NCBI GenBank assembly: GCA_031395645.1
Contig: JANNJM010000014.1
Coordinates: forward strand, 1-64,000
Origin: SHZI01 sp031395645
Lineage (GTDB): Bacteria; Pseudomonadota; Gammaproteobacteria; Steroidobacterales; GCA-2729495
DNA length: 64,000 nucleotides
Reading direction: 5' to 3'
Part shown: piece after piece, positions 13,821 through 22,462 of the stretch
Layout: each line of letters begins with the position of its first letter
Numbering within the stretch: the first letter of the stretch is position 1
The notes under the pieces: generated by a model
Seen by the model: the letters and a program-made list of their open reading frames with translations, nothing else
Databases searched by the model: none
Told to the model about the DNA's origin: nothing
Translations under genes and position numbers: made by a program

Positions 13821-15155
13821 TCAGGCGTAGAGGCCGCGCATCGCCGAGGCCTCGGCAACCCGCTGTATCGCGACCATGAAGGCGGCAATTCGCATGGTCA
13901 CCCGCCGCTTGCGCATCGTCGCGTAAACTTCGTCGAAGGCCGTATCCATGATCCGCTGCAGGTCCTGGTTCACGCGTTCCTCGGTCCAGTAGTAGCCAAT
14001 GCGGTTCTGCACCCACTCGAGGTAGGAAACGGTAACCCCGCCGGCATTGCACAGGATATCCGGGATCAGGAACACTCCCTTCCGGGCGAGAAGCTCGTCC
14101 GCATCCGGCGTGGTCGGCCCGTTGGCACCTTCTGCAAGGATGCGCGCGCGGATGCGCGGTGCGTTTTGCGCGGTGATCTGGTTTTCCAGGGCCGCCGGCA
14201 CGAGGATATCGACCGGCAGCTCGAGCAGCTGCATCGGCCGGCGCATCTTTGTCGCCCCCTTGAACCCCCGCAGTGATCCCCGCCTGGCGACATGGGCCAC
14301 CGCCGCGGCAACGTCGATGCCAGCCGGATTCCGGAAGGCGCCCTCGACGTCACTGATGGCGATGATCTTCACGCCATCGTCGGCGAGGAACCGCGCGGCG
14401 TAGCTACCGACGTTGCCGAAGCCCTGGATGGCCGCCGTTGCGCCGCGGAGTTCGACACCCAGGCGCGCCGCCGCCTTGCGGATGCAAACGACAATGCCAC
14501 GGGAGGTGGCGCTCTGGCGCCCCGCCGAGCCGCCCAGTTCTGTGGGTTTGCCGGTGATGACGCCAGGCAGATGGTCGTGCTTGTGCATGATGTAGGTGTC
14601 CATCATCCAGCTCATCACCTGGGGGCCCGTATTCACGTCAGGTGCCGGCACGTCCCGGTCGGGGCCAAACAGGTCGATCATCTCGGCCATGTAGCGCCGC
14701 GAGAGCCGCTCGCGTTCACCGATCGAGAGCGTGCGGGGATCGACCACGACGCCACCCTTGGCTCCGCCCATCGGGATGCCCACGACCGCGCATTTGTAGG
14801 TCATCCAGAAGGCCAGCGCCTTCATCTCGTCCAGATTGACGTCTTGATGGAAACGGATGCCGCCCTTGCCCGGCCCGCGGGCAAAACTGTGCTGCACCCG
14901 AAAGGCCTGGAAGTTGCGAATGCTGCCGTCATCCATACGGACCGGCAGGCGTACCTCGGTGATGCGCCGGGGCAGCTTGATCATCGCGATCTGGTTGTCG
15001 GAGAGGTGCAGCCGGCGGGCGGCCGTGTCGAACTGCTCGAGCGCGTTCGCGAAGGCCGAGACGTGCCATTCCTCGAGAGAGCCCGCGATCTGCCGGCGGC
15101 GCGCGGCGCTGCCTGCGAGGCGCCGGCGGTCGCTCGCTGTAGATTTCACTGGCAT
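13821..15155 (-). CDS. gdhA: Glutamate dehydrogenase (Glu/Leu/Phe/Val family)
   Basis: 444 residues, the usual size. The substrate domain has KGGIRFHQDVNLDEMKALAF and the catalytic-Lys region YKCAVVGIPMGGAKGG; the Rossmann domain has IQGFGNVGSYAARFLAD, and the later ILAEGANGPTTPDAD and LCNAGGVTVSYLEW are signature blocks. It oxidatively deaminates L-glutamate to 2-oxoglutarate and ammonia. The Rossmann Asp (ISDVEG) hints at NAD preference. It begins 7 bases after putA, so it consumes the glutamate that PutA produces. The basic 25-residue N-terminal stretch before EEWHVSAF is atypical. Confidence 0.92.
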   Translation of the reverse strand: MPVKSTASDRRRLAGSAARRRQIAGSLEEWHVSAFANALEQFDTAARRLHLSDNQIAMIKLPRRITEVRLPVRMDDGSIRNFQAFRVQHSFARGPGKGGIRFHQDVNLDEMKALAFWMTYKCAVVGIPMGGAKGGVVVDPRTLSIGERERLSRRYMAEMIDLFGPDRDVPAPDVNTGPQVMSWMMDTYIMHKHDHLPGVITGKPTELGGSAGRQSATSRGIVVCIRKAAARLGVELRGATAAIQGFGNVGSYAARFLADDGVKIIAISDVEGAFRNPAGIDVAAAVAHVARRGSLRGFKGATKMRRPMQLLELPVDILVPAALENQITAQNAPRIRARILAEGANGPTTPDADELLARKGVFLIPDILCNAGGVTVSYLEWVQNRIGYYWTEERVNQDLQRIMDTAFDEVYATMRKRRVTMRIAAFMVAIQRVAEASAMRGLYA

Positions 15156-15162
15156 GAGCAGC

Positions 15163-18100
15163 TCACTCCATCGACAGCAGGCTGGCGTTACCGCCGGCTG
15201 CCGTCGTATTGGTGCACGTTACACGCTCGACCGCGAACCTCTGCAGGTAATGCGGGCCACCGGCTTTCGGTCCGGTTCCGGACAACCCTTGCCCTCCAAA
15301 CGGCTGGGCGCCGACGACCGCACCAATCTGATTGCGGTTGACGTAGAGGTTACCCACTCGGGCCTTCGCCTGAACGAGGTCTATCGTTGCCTGGATCCGC
15401 GAATGCACGCCGAGTGTCAGTCCATAGCCGGTTGCGTTGATAGCATCGCACACCTGCGAGAGCTGTGAGGCGCTGAAACGTACGACGTGCAGCACGGGCC
15501 CGAACACCTCGCGTGATAGCTGGGCAATACTCCCGATCTCGAAGGCCTGCGGGGGGAAGTAGGTGCCGTGGGAGCAGTCGGCCGGTAGCGGCGTGCGCGC
15601 AATGAGCCTGCCTTCGCGTTGCATGCGCTCGGCGTGGGCCACGAGCAGTGCGCGTGCCGCCTCGTCGATGACCGGCCCGATGTCCGTATCGAGACGCAAC
15701 GGGTCGCCGACGCGGAGCTCTGTCATGGCGCCGGCCAGCAGTTCGAGCACGCGTTCCGCGACATCCTCCTGCACGAACAGCACCCGCAAAGCAGAACACC
15801 GCTGACCGGCGCTGTCGAATGCCGAGCTGAGCACATCGTGAACCAGCTGCTCAGGCAGTGCGGTGGAGTCGGCCAGCATGGCGTTCTGTCCGCCGGTTTC
15901 GGCGATCAGGGTTGCAATCGGACCAGGACGGGCAGCAAGGTTCCGGTTGATCAGCTGCGCCACCTCCGTGGAGCCTGTGAACACGACGCCGTCGACGCCT
16001 GGATCGTTCACCAGTGCGCCACCGATGGCTGTCCCGGCGCCCGGCAGGAATTGCAGCACCGAGCCGGGTACGCCGGCCTCGTGCAGTAGTCGCACCGCTG
16101 TGAAGGCGGTCAGCGGAGTCTGCTCTGCGGGCTTTGCGACCACGGCATTGCCCGCCGCGAGGGCTGCCGCCACCTGGCCCGTGAAGATGGCAACCGGAAA
16201 GTTCCAGGGGCTGATGCAGGCGAAGACGCCCCGCCCGTGCAGTGCAATCTCATTGCGTTCCCCCGTCGGACCCGGGAGTGGCTTGGGGCCCGCGAAGTCG
16301 GCGCGGGCGATCATCGCGTAGTAGCGCAGGAAGTCGATGGCCTCACGCACGTCACCCACGCCATTCGCGACCGTCTTGCCCGCTTCCCTGACGCAGAGCC
16401 CGACGAGGAGCGGCATGTCGCGCTCGAAAAGCTCCGCGGCGCGCTCCAGGATTGCCGCCCGACCAGATCCACCCAGTGCATCCCAGGCAGGCTGGGCCTC
16501 GCGAGCGCCAGCAACGGCGCGCTGCACGTGAGCGGCGGTGGCATGCACCACCTTGCCGGCTTCACTGCGCGTATCGGCCGGATTGACCACGGGCTCGATG
16601 CGCCCGTGCTGTGCTTCGCCGCCGACCAGGGGCCGTGCGACCACCTCGGACGCGAGGGTGCGCTGGACGGCAGTCAGGAACGGCTGCGCCTCTGCCGGAT
16701 CGCTCAGCAGCAGGCCGCGCGAATTGCGGCGCCCGGGGAAAATATCGGCGGGCAGCGGGATGCGCGGGTGGGCCTTTGGCTGTGCGGCCATGATCTGCCC
16801 GACCGGGTCCCCAATGATGTCCTCGATGGGCGCATCGTCGTCGGCCAGGCGATTGACGAAGGAGGTATTGGCGCCGTTTTCCAGCAGGCGCCGGACCAGA
16901 TACGCGAGCAGGTCTTCGTGCGCGCCAACCGGGGCGTAGATGCGGCAGGGCACAGCCAGCCCGTCTTTGGCAATCACCTGGTCGTAGAGTTCTTCGCCCA
17001 TGCCATGCAGGCGCTGGAACTCATAGTCCGTAGCCTCACCGGCGAGCACGTGCACGGCGGCCAGTGTGTGCGCGTTGTGGGTTGCGAACATCGGAAAGAA
17101 CGCCGCGGGGTCAGCCAGCAGCGCGCGGGCGCAGGCGAGGTAGGAGGTGTCGGTGGCCGCCTTGCGCGTGAAGACCGGATAGCCGGCCAGACCCTGCTCC
17201 TGGGCGCGCTTGATTTCGGTATCCCAGTAGGCGCCCTTCACGAGCCGTACGGGAATGCGCCGCTGCTGCTGACGTGCCAGTGCGCCGAGCCAGTCGATGA
17301 CGGCGGTGGCCCGCTTGCCATAGGCTTGTACGGCAATCCCCAGACCGTTCCAGCCGGCGAGATCCGCGTGCGCTCCCGCCGCCTGCAGGACCTCCAGCTG
17401 CAGCTCCAGCCGGTCGGCCTCCTCGGCGTCGATGGTGAGGCCTATGCCAGTCGTTCTGGCCGCTCGGCCCAGCGCGACGAGGCGGGGAACCAGCTCATCC
17501 AGCACACGCCCGCGCTGGCTGTATTCCAGGCGCGGATGCAGTGCCGAGAGTTTCACCGAGATTGAATTGCGGGTGAAAACGTTCTGCCCGCCGTCCTCGT
17601 GGGCGCCGATACCCGCAATAGCCGACTCGTAGCTTAAGAAATAGCGCTGTGCATCCGCCGCCGTCAATGCCGCCTCGCCGAGCATGTCGAAGGAGAACCT
17701 GCAGCCGCGCGTGGCCCACTCGTTGCCACGGCTCAATGCCTCGCTGATCGTGCGACCCAGTACGAATTGCCCGCCCATGATGCGCATGGCGAAAATCATC
17801 GCCTGGCGGATGACGGGTTCGCCGGTGCGGGCAATGATCCGCCCGAAGATCGTGGTCCAGTCGGTGCGGTCATCGCCGAGCTGCACCACCCGACCGGTGA
17901 GCAGCAGCGCCCAGGTCGAGGCATTGACGAACAGCGATGAGGATTGCCCCAGGTGCTTTTCCCAGTGCGCCTGCTCGATCTTGTCGCGGATCAGCTTGTC
18001 GGCGGTTTCGGCATCGGGCACCCGCAGCAGCGCCTCAGCCAGGCACATGAGCACCACGCCTTCGTCGGTCGTCAGAGCGTACTGACTGAGGAACGCGTCG

Positions 18101-18303
18101 AGACCACCGCGCCGGCGCCCGGCCCGGACCCGGGTGACCAGGTGGCGAGCCAGCGACCCGGTGCGCGAGTGTTCGTCTGGTGTCAGGCGTGCGCGTTCGA
18201 TGAGCGCTTCAAGCACTTCAGCCTCATCCGCCCGATAGGCGGCAGACATCGCGGTCCGGGCCGTCTGCAGGGGATCTGCCTTGGCGGTGGTGACCATGCT
18301 CAT
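15163..18303 (-). CDS. putA: Bifunctional proline dehydrogenase / L-glutamate gamma-semialdehyde dehydrogenase (PutA)
   Basis: 1046 residues. An arm and alpha-domain (about 1-140) precede the FAD proline dehydrogenase barrel (about 150-460) with RLVKGAYWDTEI and ATHNAHT. The aldehyde dehydrogenase domain (about 540-1040) has ISPWNFPVAIFTGQ, Glu in IAETGGQNAM and catalytic Cys in DSAGQRCSALRV. There is no N-terminal ribbon-helix-helix domain, so this is the short type without self-repressor function. It oxidises proline to glutamate, channelling P5C between sites, and feeds electrons to quinones. Overlaps the arginase gene (ATGA). Confidence 0.95.
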   Translation of the reverse strand: MSMVTTAKADPLQTARTAMSAAYRADEAEVLEALIERARLTPDEHSRTGSLARHLVTRVRAGRRRGGLDAFLSQYALTTDEGVVLMCLAEALLRVPDAETADKLIRDKIEQAHWEKHLGQSSSLFVNASTWALLLTGRVVQLGDDRTDWTTIFGRIIARTGEPVIRQAMIFAMRIMGGQFVLGRTISEALSRGNEWATRGCRFSFDMLGEAALTAADAQRYFLSYESAIAGIGAHEDGGQNVFTRNSISVKLSALHPRLEYSQRGRVLDELVPRLVALGRAARTTGIGLTIDAEEADRLELQLEVLQAAGAHADLAGWNGLGIAVQAYGKRATAVIDWLGALARQQQRRIPVRLVKGAYWDTEIKRAQEQGLAGYPVFTRKAATDTSYLACARALLADPAAFFPMFATHNAHTLAAVHVLAGEATDYEFQRLHGMGEELYDQVIAKDGLAVPCRIYAPVGAHEDLLAYLVRRLLENGANTSFVNRLADDDAPIEDIIGDPVGQIMAAQPKAHPRIPLPADIFPGRRNSRGLLLSDPAEAQPFLTAVQRTLASEVVARPLVGGEAQHGRIEPVVNPADTRSEAGKVVHATAAHVQRAVAGAREAQPAWDALGGSGRAAILERAAELFERDMPLLVGLCVREAGKTVANGVGDVREAIDFLRYYAMIARADFAGPKPLPGPTGERNEIALHGRGVFACISPWNFPVAIFTGQVAAALAAGNAVVAKPAEQTPLTAFTAVRLLHEAGVPGSVLQFLPGAGTAIGGALVNDPGVDGVVFTGSTEVAQLINRNLAARPGPIATLIAETGGQNAMLADSTALPEQLVHDVLSSAFDSAGQRCSALRVLFVQEDVAERVLELLAGAMTELRVGDPLRLDTDIGPVIDEAARALLVAHAERMQREGRLIARTPLPADCSHGTYFPPQAFEIGSIAQLSREVFGPVLHVVRFSASQLSQVCDAINATGYGLTLGVHSRIQATIDLVQAKARVGNLYVNRNQIGAVVGAQPFGGQGLSGTGPKAGGPHYLQRFAVERVTCTNTTAAGGNASLLSME

Positions 18304-19217
18304 GCCCTCCGCATAAGTGTGCTCTTGCCGAACAGCGACGCGATCAGCTCGACCGTGACCTCCGCGGTGCGATTGCGCACGTCAAGGGCCGGGTTCAGCT
18401 CCATGATGTCGAGCGAGCCCAGGCGGCCCGTATCCGCGATCATCTCCATGCACAGCTGCGCCTCGCGATACGACGGCCCGCCGGGCACCGTCGTGGCGAC
18501 TCCCGGCGCGATGTCCGGGTCGAGGAAATCCACGTCGAAGCTCACGTGCAGGTGGGTCTCAGCAGACATGCCCTTGAGGGCCCGGTCGAGTGTCTGGCGC
18601 ATGCCCACTTCATCGATGAAGCGCATGTCGAATACTTCCAGGCCAGCTGCGTGCACGAGGCGCTTCTCGCCCTCATCGACGCTGCGGATGCCGATCTGGC
18701 GGATCGCGTCGGGAGGGAGTGCCACGTCGTTGCCGCTCAGTGTGGTCAGTTCCCGAGGTCCGCGGCCGCTCAGGCACGCCACCGGCATGCCGTGCAGATT
18801 ACCGCTGGGTGTGAGTCCGTTGGTATTGAAATCCGCGTGGGCGTCCAGCCAGAGTACCCGGAGTTGCTTACCCACAGCACGGCAGTGGTGGGCGACCGCG
18901 CTGATCGAGCCGATGGCGAGGCAGTGATCGCCACCGAGCAGGACGGGCAGTCGCTGCGCTTCGAGCTCGCTCTGCACGGCGTCACGCACCAGCGTGTTCC
19001 AGGCGGTGACCTCGGCCAGGTGCCGGTAGCCGTTGACGGGCGGCAGACACGGATTGGCGGGCCCATGGAGGTTGCCGCGATCCTGCACGTCGATCCCTAA
19101 GGACTCGAGTACTGCCTGCAGTTGTGCGACCCGCAGCGCCTCGGGTCCCATGGAGGCACCGCGACTTCCTGCGCCGATGTCGGTTGGCGCGCCTATTAGT
19201 GCGACTGTGGCTTGCAT
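18300..19217 (-). CDS. rocF: Arginase
   Basis: 305 residues. All arginase/ureohydrolase manganese motifs are visible: GGDHCLAIG, DAHADFNTN and SFDVDFLDPDIAPG. The region PSGNLHGMPVACLSGRG and EVGMR..LDRA and the C-terminal LDIMELNPALD favour arginase over agmatinase. It hydrolyses L-arginine to ornithine and urea. ATG 19217 is chosen by homology, since the open frame extends upstream into ocd. It lies 16 bases after ocd and overlaps putA by 4 bases. I see no urease gene here. Confidence 0.94.
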   Translation of the reverse strand: MQATVALIGAPTDIGAGSRGASMGPEALRVAQLQAVLESLGIDVQDRGNLHGPANPCLPPVNGYRHLAEVTAWNTLVRDAVQSELEAQRLPVLLGGDHCLAIGSISAVAHHCRAVGKQLRVLWLDAHADFNTNGLTPSGNLHGMPVACLSGRGPRELTTLSGNDVALPPDAIRQIGIRSVDEGEKRLVHAAGLEVFDMRFIDEVGMRQTLDRALKGMSAETHLHVSFDVDFLDPDIAPGVATTVPGGPSYREAQLCMEMIADTGRLGSLDIMELNPALDVRNRTAEVTVELIASLFGKSTLMRRA

Positions 19218-19233
19218 GGCGGTCTTTCCTTGA

Positions 19234-20298
19234 CTAACTGGCGAGCCGGAGGCGGGCTTTGCCGGCTCCGAGCGCCCCGCCAAACAGGTCCTTGGGGTCC
19301 TCGAGTTCCGGCACGAGATCGATCTCGCGCCGCTGGCCGGACTGCTCGCCCTGCAGTCGGTATAGGAAGCGCAGCGCCGAGTAGTCCTCCAGTGCGAAGC
19401 CAACGGAGTCGAAGATGGTGATGTCGTCACGGCCGGTTCTCCCCGGCGAGAGGCCGCGTACCACATCGGCGAACTCGATAACCGGAAAGCCGGGCTCCAT
19501 CTGCTGGATCTCGCCCTCGATGCGCGACTGCGGCTCGTATTCCACGACCACCCGTGCGCCGGGCAGGCGGAGAATGTCGGCGTGCAACTCCGTCTTGCCG
19601 GGGCAGTCGCCGCCGACGGCATTGAGGTGCATGCCAGGTGCGACCATCGGCGGGGTGAGAATCACGGCATTGCGCTTGTCGGCAGTCACCGTGGTGACGA
19701 TGTCGGCGCCACGGCAGGCCTCGGCGGTCGACGCGGCGCGCGTGACCTTGAGGTCGGCAAGTTCCGGCAGGCTGCGAAGATTGCGCTCGAGTTTGGCGAT
19801 CGCCAGCGGATCCACGTCGAACAGGCGCAGCTCGCGGATGCCGAGCAGCCTGTGAAAGCCGATGGTCTGGAATTCGGCCTGGGCGCCACAACCGATCAGC
19901 GCCATCACCCGGCTGTCGGGGCGTGCGAGGCGTCGCGCGACGAGCGCGGACATCGCGGCCGTGCGCAACGCCGTGGTGACAGTCAGTTCCGAGAGCAGCA
20001 GGGGATAGCCCGTCTCCACATCGGCGAGCACACCAAAGGCCGTGACGGTGAGCAGCCCGGCCGCGGTGTTCTGCGGGTGACCATTGACATACTTGAAGGT
20101 GTAGAGCCGGCCGTCGCTGGTGGGCATCAGTTCGATCACGCCAACCGGGGAGTGGCTGGCCAGCCGGGCCGACTTCTCGAATTCTGCCCAGCGCGCGTAG
20201 TCGGCTTCGATCTCGCCAGCGAGGCGCTCGATGAAGGTTGCCGGCCCGACCTGGTTGACGAGCCGCTGGATATCGCTGACGCCGATGTAGCTGACCAT
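19234..20298 (-). CDS. ocd: Ornithine cyclodeaminase
   Basis: 354 residues of the OCD/mu-crystallin family. The NAD-binding Rossmann core is VMALIGCGAQAEFQTIGFHR, with FDVDPLAIAKLERN after it; TFKYVNGHPQNTAAGLLTVTA and MHLNAVGGDCPGKTEL are OCD-type blocks rather than those of the alanine dehydrogenase group. It converts L-ornithine to L-proline and ammonia, linking arginase to PutA. ATG 20298 has AGGAG 8 bases upstream. First gene of the operon; a divergent Lrp regulator lies 135 bases away. Confidence 0.92.
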   Translation of the reverse strand: MVSYIGVSDIQRLVNQVGPATFIERLAGEIEADYARWAEFEKSARLASHSPVGVIELMPTSDGRLYTFKYVNGHPQNTAAGLLTVTAFGVLADVETGYPLLLSELTVTTALRTAAMSALVARRLARPDSRVMALIGCGAQAEFQTIGFHRLLGIRELRLFDVDPLAIAKLERNLRSLPELADLKVTRAASTAEACRGADIVTTVTADKRNAVILTPPMVAPGMHLNAVGGDCPGKTELHADILRLPGARVVVEYEPQSRIEGEIQQMEPGFPVIEFADVVRGLSPGRTGRDDITIFDSVGFALEDYSALRFLYRLQGEQSGQRREIDLVPELEDPKDLFGGALGAGKARLRLAS

Positions 20299-20433
20299 GC
20301 ACGAACTCCTGTGGACGGGGCTATCATCCTGCTGTTGCGGGATAATCAGAACCCCCAAAAGTGAACAGAATGCACGCTATGTTAGTCATAAAGACAGCTA
20401 TAGTTGGTCAATACGCCAAACCGAGGGCAAGCC
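20299..20433. promoter_or_regulatory. Divergent control region between ocd operon and lrp-family gene
   Basis: These 135 bases must hold the promoters of the arginine-catabolic operon (leftwards) and of the Lrp/AsnC regulator (rightwards). The part 20372-20410 is AT-rich against the GC-rich background (TATGTTAGTCATAAAGACAG, then CTATAGTTGG) and is a likely site for promoter and Lrp binding. No unambiguous palindrome could be assigned. Confidence 0.5.
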
Positions 20434-20856
20434 GTGGATGACCTGGACCGCGAGTTGATCAGCCTGCTGCGCGCGGACGCGCGTGCGTCGGTGGCGTCGC
20501 TCGCCAGTACCCTGAAGGTGGCCCGGGGCACGGTCCAGAACCGCATGGCGAGGCTCGAGCAGGACGGCACGATTGCCGGTTACACCGTCCGGCTACGACC
20601 CCAGGTCGACGAGCACCGCATCCGCGCGCAGATGACGATCGCTGTCGAGGGTAACAGCGCGGACGCGGTCCTGCGTACCTTGCGCGGAGACCCGGCCGTG
20701 GAGACGCTGCACACCACCAACGGCCGCTGGGACATCATTGCGGAGTTGCGCGCCAACAGCCTGGAGGATTTCGACAAGGTGCTCCGTCGCATCCGCCTCG
20801 TCGCCGGCATTACCAATTCGGAAACCAATCTGCTGCTGTCGACGTATAAGCTCTAG
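20434..20856 (+). CDS. Lrp/AsnC-family transcriptional regulator
   Basis: 140 residues from GTG 20434, which has GAGGG 7 bases upstream; an upstream TTG (20404) gives 150. The N-terminal winged helix (about 2-55) includes LDRELISLLRADARASVASL and the recognition helix TLKVARGTVQNRMARLEQDG. The C-terminal RAM domain (about 65-138) would bind an amino acid effector. It is divergent from ocd-rocF-putA-gdhA, so it probably senses ornithine, arginine or proline and controls that operon. It ends 26 bases before the cytochrome b gene. Confidence 0.9.
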   Translation: MDDLDRELISLLRADARASVASLASTLKVARGTVQNRMARLEQDGTIAGYTVRLRPQVDEHRIRAQMTIAVEGNSADAVLRTLRGDPAVETLHTTNGRWDIIAELRANSLEDFDKVLRRIRLVAGITNSETNLLLSTYKL

Positions 20857-20882
20857 CAATCCTTCCGCGAGAGGCTGCAGCT

Positions 20883-21707
20883 ATGACATCTCCGGTTACC
20901 GCCGGCGGCACGCTGGTTCGACGCCACCGCCTGTCCACCCGCCTCTGGCACTGGATCAACGCGGTCACGATCTTCATCATGCTGATGAGCGGGCTCATGA
21001 TCTTCAACGCTCACCCGCACCTGTACTGGGGGAAGTACGGCGCCAATGCGGACCCAGCCTGGCTCAGCATTGGCTCCGATGGGAACCGGGGCTTCGTCGA
21101 CCTTGGCTCCGCCCGCATCCCGACCACCGGTGTCCTCGGCCGCTGGACTGACCCGAACGGCCAGGTTCAGCGCCGCGCTTTTCCTTACTGGGCAACGATT
21201 CCGTCCCGCTACAACTTGGCGCTGGCCCGACGGTGGCACCTGGCATTTGCCTGGGTGCTGGTATTGGGCGGGCTGGGCTACTGGGCGAGGAGTTTTGCCA
21301 ACGGCCACGTACGGCGTGATCTGGCACCGAGCCGGGGCGAGCTTGCACCGGCGCACATCTGGCACGACATCAAGAACCATGCGCGGTTGCGTTTTCCGAC
21401 CGGCGCGGCCGCGCTCAAATACAACATCCTGCAGAAGTTCGCCTACCTCGGTGTGCTATTTGTGCTACTGCCACTGGTCGTGCTGACGGGCATCACGATG
21501 TCCCCGGGGATGAATGCGGCCTGGCCGTGGTTGCTGGATCTTTTCGGCGGACGTCAGTCCGCGCGTTCGATTCATTTCATCGCCATGGCACTGATCACGG
21601 CGTTCATCGTCGTGCACCTGCTGATGGTGATTCTTGCAGGCCCGTGGAACGAAGTGCGGTCCATGATCACCGGTCGCTACCGGCTGCCAAAGGAGCGGGC
21701 ATCGTGA
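20883..21707 (+). CDS. Cytochrome b561-family membrane protein
   Basis: 274 residues with four main membrane helices. Candidate haem-ligating His: STRLWHWINAV in helix 1, RRWHLAFAWVL in helix 2, and SIHFIAMALITAFIVVHLLM in the last helix. Between helices 1 and 2 is an unusually long hydrophilic loop (about 45-110). The family serves as quinone-linked electron carrier for periplasmic enzymes. Its stop overlaps the start of the molybdopterin oxidoreductase gene (GTGA), which identifies its partner. Confidence 0.88.
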   Translation: MTSPVTAGGTLVRRHRLSTRLWHWINAVTIFIMLMSGLMIFNAHPHLYWGKYGANADPAWLSIGSDGNRGFVDLGSARIPTTGVLGRWTDPNGQVQRRAFPYWATIPSRYNLALARRWHLAFAWVLVLGGLGYWARSFANGHVRRDLAPSRGELAPAHIWHDIKNHARLRFPTGAAALKYNILQKFAYLGVLFVLLPLVVLTGITMSPGMNAAWPWLLDLFGGRQSARSIHFIAMALITAFIVVHLLMVILAGPWNEVRSMITGRYRLPKERAS

Positions 21708-22459
21708 TTACGCGACGCAATCTGATCGTTGGTCTGGGCGCGGGCACCGGCAGCCTGCTCCTCAGTGGGTGCGACCGGCTTGGCCAGTCGCCGCGCTTCC
21801 AGTCCCTGCTGGACCTGGGGGAGAAGCTCACCTTTCGCGTGCAGCGGGGGCTAAGCGACCGCACGGCCCTGGCTGCGGAATTCAGCCCGGCCGACATGTC
21901 GCCCGTCTTCCGCTCCAACGGCAACACCATGCCGCGCTCCACCGCTTATCGGCAGCACCTGGCGAGTAACTTCCGAGACTGGCGCCTCGTACTCGACGGG
22001 CTGGTTGGGAACCCCTTGTCCCTGTCGCTTGCGGATCTGCGCCGACTGCCAACCCGCACCCAGATCACGCGCCACGACTGCGTCGAGGGCTGGAGCGCGA
22101 TTGGCAAATGGCACGGCGTGCCCCTCGGCATGCTGCTGCAGCAGGCGCAGTTGAGCAGCCAGGCGCGCTATCTGGTGTTTCACTGCGCCGACGATTTCAG
22201 CGGCACGAACTACTACGAGTCCATCGATCTGGTCGATGCCTTCCACGCCCAGACCATCCTGGCCTGGGGCCTGAATGACCAGGCCCTGCCGGTTGCTAAC
22301 GGCGCACCGCTGCGGCTGCGCGTTGAGCGGCAGCTGGGCTACAAGCACGCCAAGTACGTGATGGGGGTCGAGGCAGTCGACAGCCTGCAGGGCTTTGGGC
22401 AGGGCAGGGGCGGGTACTGGGAAGATCAGGTCAACTATGAGTGGTACGCGGGGATCTGA
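21704..22459 (+). CDS. Sulfite-oxidase/YedY-like molybdopterin oxidoreductase, exported
   Basis: 251 residues from GTG 21704. The N-terminus ITRRNLIVGLG with a following LLLSGC looks like a Tat signal that is also a lipobox, so it may be a membrane-anchored periplasmic lipoprotein. The Mo-binding core has the ligand Cys in TRHDCVEGWSAIGKWHGVPL and the downstream block YYESIDLVDAF and LRVERQLGYKHAKYVMGVEAV. It is a single-domain YedY/MsrP-type protein, here with a cytochrome b561 partner instead of the YedZ/MsrQ type. The substrate is unknown; methionine sulfoxide reduction or sulfite oxidation are candidates. Confidence 0.87.
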   Translation: MITRRNLIVGLGAGTGSLLLSGCDRLGQSPRFQSLLDLGEKLTFRVQRGLSDRTALAAEFSPADMSPVFRSNGNTMPRSTAYRQHLASNFRDWRLVLDGLVGNPLSLSLADLRRLPTRTQITRHDCVEGWSAIGKWHGVPLGMLLQQAQLSSQARYLVFHCADDFSGTNYYESIDLVDAFHAQTILAWGLNDQALPVANGAPLRLRVERQLGYKHAKYVMGVEAVDSLQGFGQGRGGYWEDQVNYEWYAGI

Positions 22460-22462
22460 GGG

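Noticed and set aside
16237..17565. 442-residue open frame on the plus strand inside putA
   Set aside because: It lies wholly antisense to the PutA gene, has no family likeness and reflects the GC-rich codon bias; PutA is unmistakable.
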